Part shown: positions 61,873 through 64,000 of the stretch, piece by piece | Layout: every line of letters begins with the position of its first letter | Numbering within the stretch: the stretch's first letter is position 1 | Notes under the pieces: generated by a model | Told to the model about the DNA's origin: nothing | Database searches by the model: none | What the model saw: the letters and a program-made list of their open reading frames with translations, nothing else | Program-made: the position numbers and the translations under genes | Assembly (NCBI RefSeq): GCF_001886265.1 | Contig: NZ_JXLE01000008.1 | Coordinates: 62,001-126,000 of the forward strand | Length of the DNA: 64,000 nucleotides | Origin: Enterococcus thailandicus | Lineage (GTDB): Bacteria > Bacillota > Bacilli > Lactobacillales > Enterococcaceae | Direction: 5' to 3'

Positions 61873-62339
61873 TTCGAAACTCCTTTCCTCCTAAATATGT
61901 ACAGGATAGGTCATAAAGTGTGAGTGGTAAGTGTTTTCATACTATGTTATTCTCACAGGGTATTAGACCTTTATAATATAACTTGTTATTTTAAAGTTAT
62001 TATTTAGTTGTTTATTCTATTGTTTATGTCCAAGCGCGTTTTGTCAAGTTAGAAAAAAGTAATGAAATTTCTTTTAGACATACAAAATATAACAGTATAG
62101 CTAAGCTTGAGATGAATAATCCATTGGCTATGTGCGACCAAATCATTCCTAGTCACAGGTCTATTACGCAGGATATCAGCTACTATTTTATCGGATGATT
62201 GCTGTTATATTTATCATAAGAAATCATAACTTTTTCTATACGCTTTCCCCCTACATAAAGTTACGCAGGATATTGGCAAAGAATCGTTAGAGAAAAATAT
62301 TACTGTGAATCATAAAATCAAATGAAGAGGGTGAAAGAA
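61873..62339. other. Gene-free region with a 13-bp direct repeat upstream of the TetR gene
   Basis: No gene. TTACGCAGGATAT occurs at 62164-62176 and again at 62261-62273, 97 bp apart, both on the side of the TetR-like gene. The AT-rich left part holds TATAAT-like sequences for the divergent Mga-like gene. Confidence 0.5.
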
Positions 62340-62885
62340 ATGGGTAGAGTAACCAATTTTAGTAAAGAATATTTACTATTTAAAAGTATGGTCTATGCAG
62401 AAGAGTTTGGGTTGCATTCGATTACTGCTAGAAAATTAGCAGCTTATTGTGGCTGTTCGACATATCCGATTTATGCACATTTTGATTCCATTGGTGTGTT
62501 AAAAGAAACAATTATTGATGAAATCAAAAAGAGCTTTGAAAAATATTTAGACACGTATCAAATGACGGGCTTTTTTAGTATCGTCCACTTATTGAAAGAA
62601 TTTTTTGCAGTGAACGAAAGCGTTCGTGGAATCGTCTTCCAGTCTGATCTAGACTTAGCAGCTTTATTCAAGCTAAGTTTTAAGACTCATCTAAATGAAC
62701 ATACTAGAGTTAGTGAAGTTTATCTAGTTGAACTTTTGTGGCTGAATATTTTGGGGAGTTTAAATTCTGACGAAAATTCTCGTGAGTTTTATGAAACAAT
62801 GACAGCAATCTGGAGTAAGTTGGCCGAACTAGATGAGGACTTACCAGAAGTTCTAACTGATATTCGCTTAGTTGCAGCTAAGTAA
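62340..62885 (+). CDS. TetR/AcrR-type transcriptional regulator
   Basis: A 181-aa protein with an N-terminal TetR-like helix-turn-helix (about 5-55: EYLLFKSMVYAEEFGLHSITARKLAAYCGCSTYPIYAHFDSIGVLKETII), where YPIYAHF corresponds to the usual YYHF recognition helix. The rest is a helical ligand-binding domain. ATG 62340 follows AGAGGGTG; the ATG at 62322 has no ribosome binding site. A 13-bp direct repeat upstream could be its operator. No obvious efflux or target gene is adjacent. Confidence 0.8.
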   Translation: MGRVTNFSKEYLLFKSMVYAEEFGLHSITARKLAAYCGCSTYPIYAHFDSIGVLKETIIDEIKKSFEKYLDTYQMTGFFSIVHLLKEFFAVNESVRGIVFQSDLDLAALFKLSFKTHLNEHTRVSEVYLVELLWLNILGSLNSDENSREFYETMTAIWSKLAELDEDLPEVLTDIRLVAAK

Positions 62886-62970
62886 TGGTGCTTCATGAGT
62901 CGAGTGAAATAGTTCGTTTATTTTTTTGTCTATGCTATGATAGAAGTAGATAAAAAGGAGCTGAAGACTT

Positions 62971-63306
62971 ATGAAAACATCAACAAAAGTAACAATCGGT
63001 TTAGGTATCATGGCTGCTGCTGGTGTAGCAACTACAGCAGTTGTGTCAGGTAAAGTGGTGGAAAAAATTCGTCATATGTCTAATCGTTGCAAAGTCAAAA
63101 AATTTGTTAATGATAAGTTTGACGGAAATGAAAAGCTATTAGGATTAGTCGATGACTTATCGGATAGTGATTTGGACTCTTTGATGGGTGTTTTAGAAAA
63201 AATCAAAAAAGGCCGCAAGAAAATCTCTGTTTATGGTGACACGCTAAAAGATTCAACGGATGATTTGCGTGAGCGTTTGATGACTTTAGTTGATAAAATT
63301 ATGTAA
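62971..63306 (+). CDS. Small membrane-anchored protein of unknown function
   Basis: A 111-aa protein with a short N-terminal hydrophobic segment (VTIGLGIMAAAGVATTAVVSG, about 7-27) then a basic patch (RHMSNRCKVKKFV) and a soluble, charged helical part (LLGLVDDLSDSDLDSLMGVLEKIKKGRKK). It may be anchored to the inner face of the membrane. Family not recognised. ATG 62971 follows AAAAAGGAG; a TATGAT -10-like box is near 62936. A strong terminator follows. Confidence 0.7.
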   Translation: MKTSTKVTIGLGIMAAAGVATTAVVSGKVVEKIRHMSNRCKVKKFVNDKFDGNEKLLGLVDDLSDSDLDSLMGVLEKIKKGRKKISVYGDTLKDSTDDLRERLMTLVDKIM

Positions 63307-63330
63307 TTTTTTGCGTTAAAAAAGCACAGC

Positions 63331-63382
63331 AAAAAAAGTGAGCGTTGGACTAGTCAGGCTAGTCGCAACGCTCACTTTTTTT
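63331..63382. terminator. Bidirectional terminator between convergent genes
   Basis: AAAAAAAGTGAGCGTT pairs with AACGCTCACTTTTTTT, with an additional inner GACTAG/CTAGTC stem. T-runs on both strands serve the 62971 gene and the minus-strand regulator. Confidence 0.95.
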
Positions 63383-64000
63383 AATTATTTTTTTTGGTAG
63401 GAGACATTTGGATGATTAGAAGATAACAAAAAAGAAGATCATTTGCTTGCTTTAAATTAAAGCCAGTTGCTTCCTGAAACTTTTCTATCCGATATTTCAA
63501 CGTGTTACGATGAAGAAAAAGAGTTTTGGCAGCGGAGCTGATATTGCCCAAATGATTCCACAACGCTAAGATGATTTCTTCCATATCCATTTCTTCAAGC
63601 AAGAGCTGATAATTTTGGATAAGTAAATTCTCTTTGATCCCCTCTGTTGTAAAGTAGTGCAGGGCAACATCTTGTAGAGAAAACACAGCTTGACTGTTTT
63701 GTGGGGAGCGTTTTTCTGTAAGAAAAATTTTTCGTTCTTCAGCAAACAATGTTCCAAAATCTTGCGAAGGTGCATGAAAAGCGCCGACAAAAACATTTGT
63801 TGTAATTTCAAAGTCAATATCTAATGATTGAAAAATACCATTTAGTTCAGAAACTGGAAGAAAATTTTTCCCTTTAGGCTCAATCAGTAGTGCATCTTGT
63901 TGGCTATAGAAAAAGAAATCTGCAGGTTCATAAAACATCGCTAGTAACGTTTCTTGCCATTCCTTTTGCAAAAAGTCATCCTTTGCTGATACATGTAACT
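63381..64000 (-). CDS. PucR/CdaR-type regulator, C-terminal part (runs off the window)
   Basis: The C-terminal half ends in a PucR-type helix-turn-helix: NHLGNISSAAKTLFLHRNTLKYRIEKFQEATGFNL, then KQANDLLFCYLLI. This is the hallmark of CdaR/PucR/sugar-diacid regulators. The frame is open to the right window edge without a stop (the codons before MQKEWQETLL read LHVSAKDDF), and the visible part is about 205 residues, whereas family members are usually 290 or more. So the start probably lies beyond 64000; a TTG at 63971 is possible but has a poor ribosome binding site. Confidence 0.75.
   Translation of the reverse strand, partial: LHVSAKDDFLQKEWQETLLAMFYEPADFFFYSQQDALLIEPKGKNFLPVSELNGIFQSLDIDFEITTNVFVGAFHAPSQDFGTLFAEERKIFLTEKRSPQNSQAVFSLQDVALHYFTTEGIKENLLIQNYQLLLEEMDMEEIILALWNHLGNISSAAKTLFLHRNTLKYRIEKFQEATGFNLKQANDLLFCYLLIIQMSPTKKNN

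Noticed and set aside
1-64000. tRNA, rRNA, CRISPR arrays, prophage or intact insertion sequences
   Set aside because: I looked for conserved tRNA T-arm sequence, regularly spaced repeats, transposase and phage motifs and saw none; without a covariance search a divergent small RNA could still be missed.

Overview
The window is low-GC, gene-dense DNA from a Gram-positive bacterium of the Enterococcus type. The evidence is the combination of a tatD-rnmV-rsmA operon, an RNase J2 with the degenerate HGHADAIG active site, ECF-type vitamin S components, a poly(glycerol-phosphate) teichoic acid cluster, an AA10 LPMO next to a GH18 chitinase, LCP and 3D-domain cell-wall proteins, TTG/GTG starts with strong AGGAGG-type ribosome binding sites, and cre-like sites. 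Species cannot be fixed from the sequence. I see no rRNA, tRNA, CRISPR array, prophage or intact insertion sequence, so this looks like chromosome.

Layout. 0-2.4 kb: tatD-rnmV-rsmA. 2.4-3.5 kb: a probable niacin ECF S component whose promoter carries two inverted NiaR-like boxes. 3.5-5.5 kb: an XRE/membrane regulator with a small secreted protein. 5.6-8.3 kb: msmK-type sugar ATPase with a cre site, mgsA, and folT behind a tetrahydrofolate riboswitch. 8.3-14.1 kb: a heterodimeric ABC exporter, a CmpB-like membrane protein, and a secreted coiled-coil/3D-domain protein. 14.2-17.9 kb: a chitin module of LPMO, Rgg-like regulator and chitinase. The LPMO and chitinase promoters share a near-identical element of about 33 bp at exactly the same distance (47 nt) from the -10 box.

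18-37.5 kb: a wall teichoic acid operon. The order is tagB, tagA, a tarF-like transferase, tagD, three successive very large TagF-like proteins (785, 1255 and 999 aa), a GT4 glucosyltransferase, tagH with a C-terminal LysM, tagG, two unrecognised genes and gpsA; galU follows under its own promoter. GpsA makes glycerol-3-P, TagD makes CDP-glycerol, TagA/TagB prime the linkage unit, TarF/TagF-like enzymes extend it, the GT4 enzyme with GalU-derived UDP-glucose probably decorates it, and TagGH exports it.

38.5-45.2 kb: small hypothetical genes, an SIS (UPF0309-like) protein behind a structured non-coding segment, a cluster of DnaA-box-like 9-mers, an LCP protein, a 56-aa membrane protein (42842-43012), and a possible competence locus with a ComK-like gene divergent from a SigX/ComX-like sigma factor. 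The sigma gene is followed by two overlapping micro-ORFs and a DUF1659/DUF2922 pair. 45.5-52.6 kb: YfcC transporter plus isoaspartyl dipeptidase, CsbD, a DUF1002 secreted protein, and a MacB-type ABC pair. 53.2-60.3 kb: rnjB, YbaK, UPF0173, YtoI, NrnA, YjdM/PhnA and a YugP-like protease. 60.3-64 kb: Mga-like and TetR regulators, a small membrane-anchored protein, and the C-terminal part of a PucR/CdaR-type regulator running off the window.

The most unexpected signals are the shared chitin-regulon element, the triplicated giant TagF-like proteins with two unknown neighbours, the ComK/SigX-like divergent locus with micro-ORFs, a dispersed palindromic repeat family of about 115 bp (38.6, 50.1 and 55.5 kb, with a diverged relative near 5.5 kb), and the three-hairpin element at 40.3 kb.
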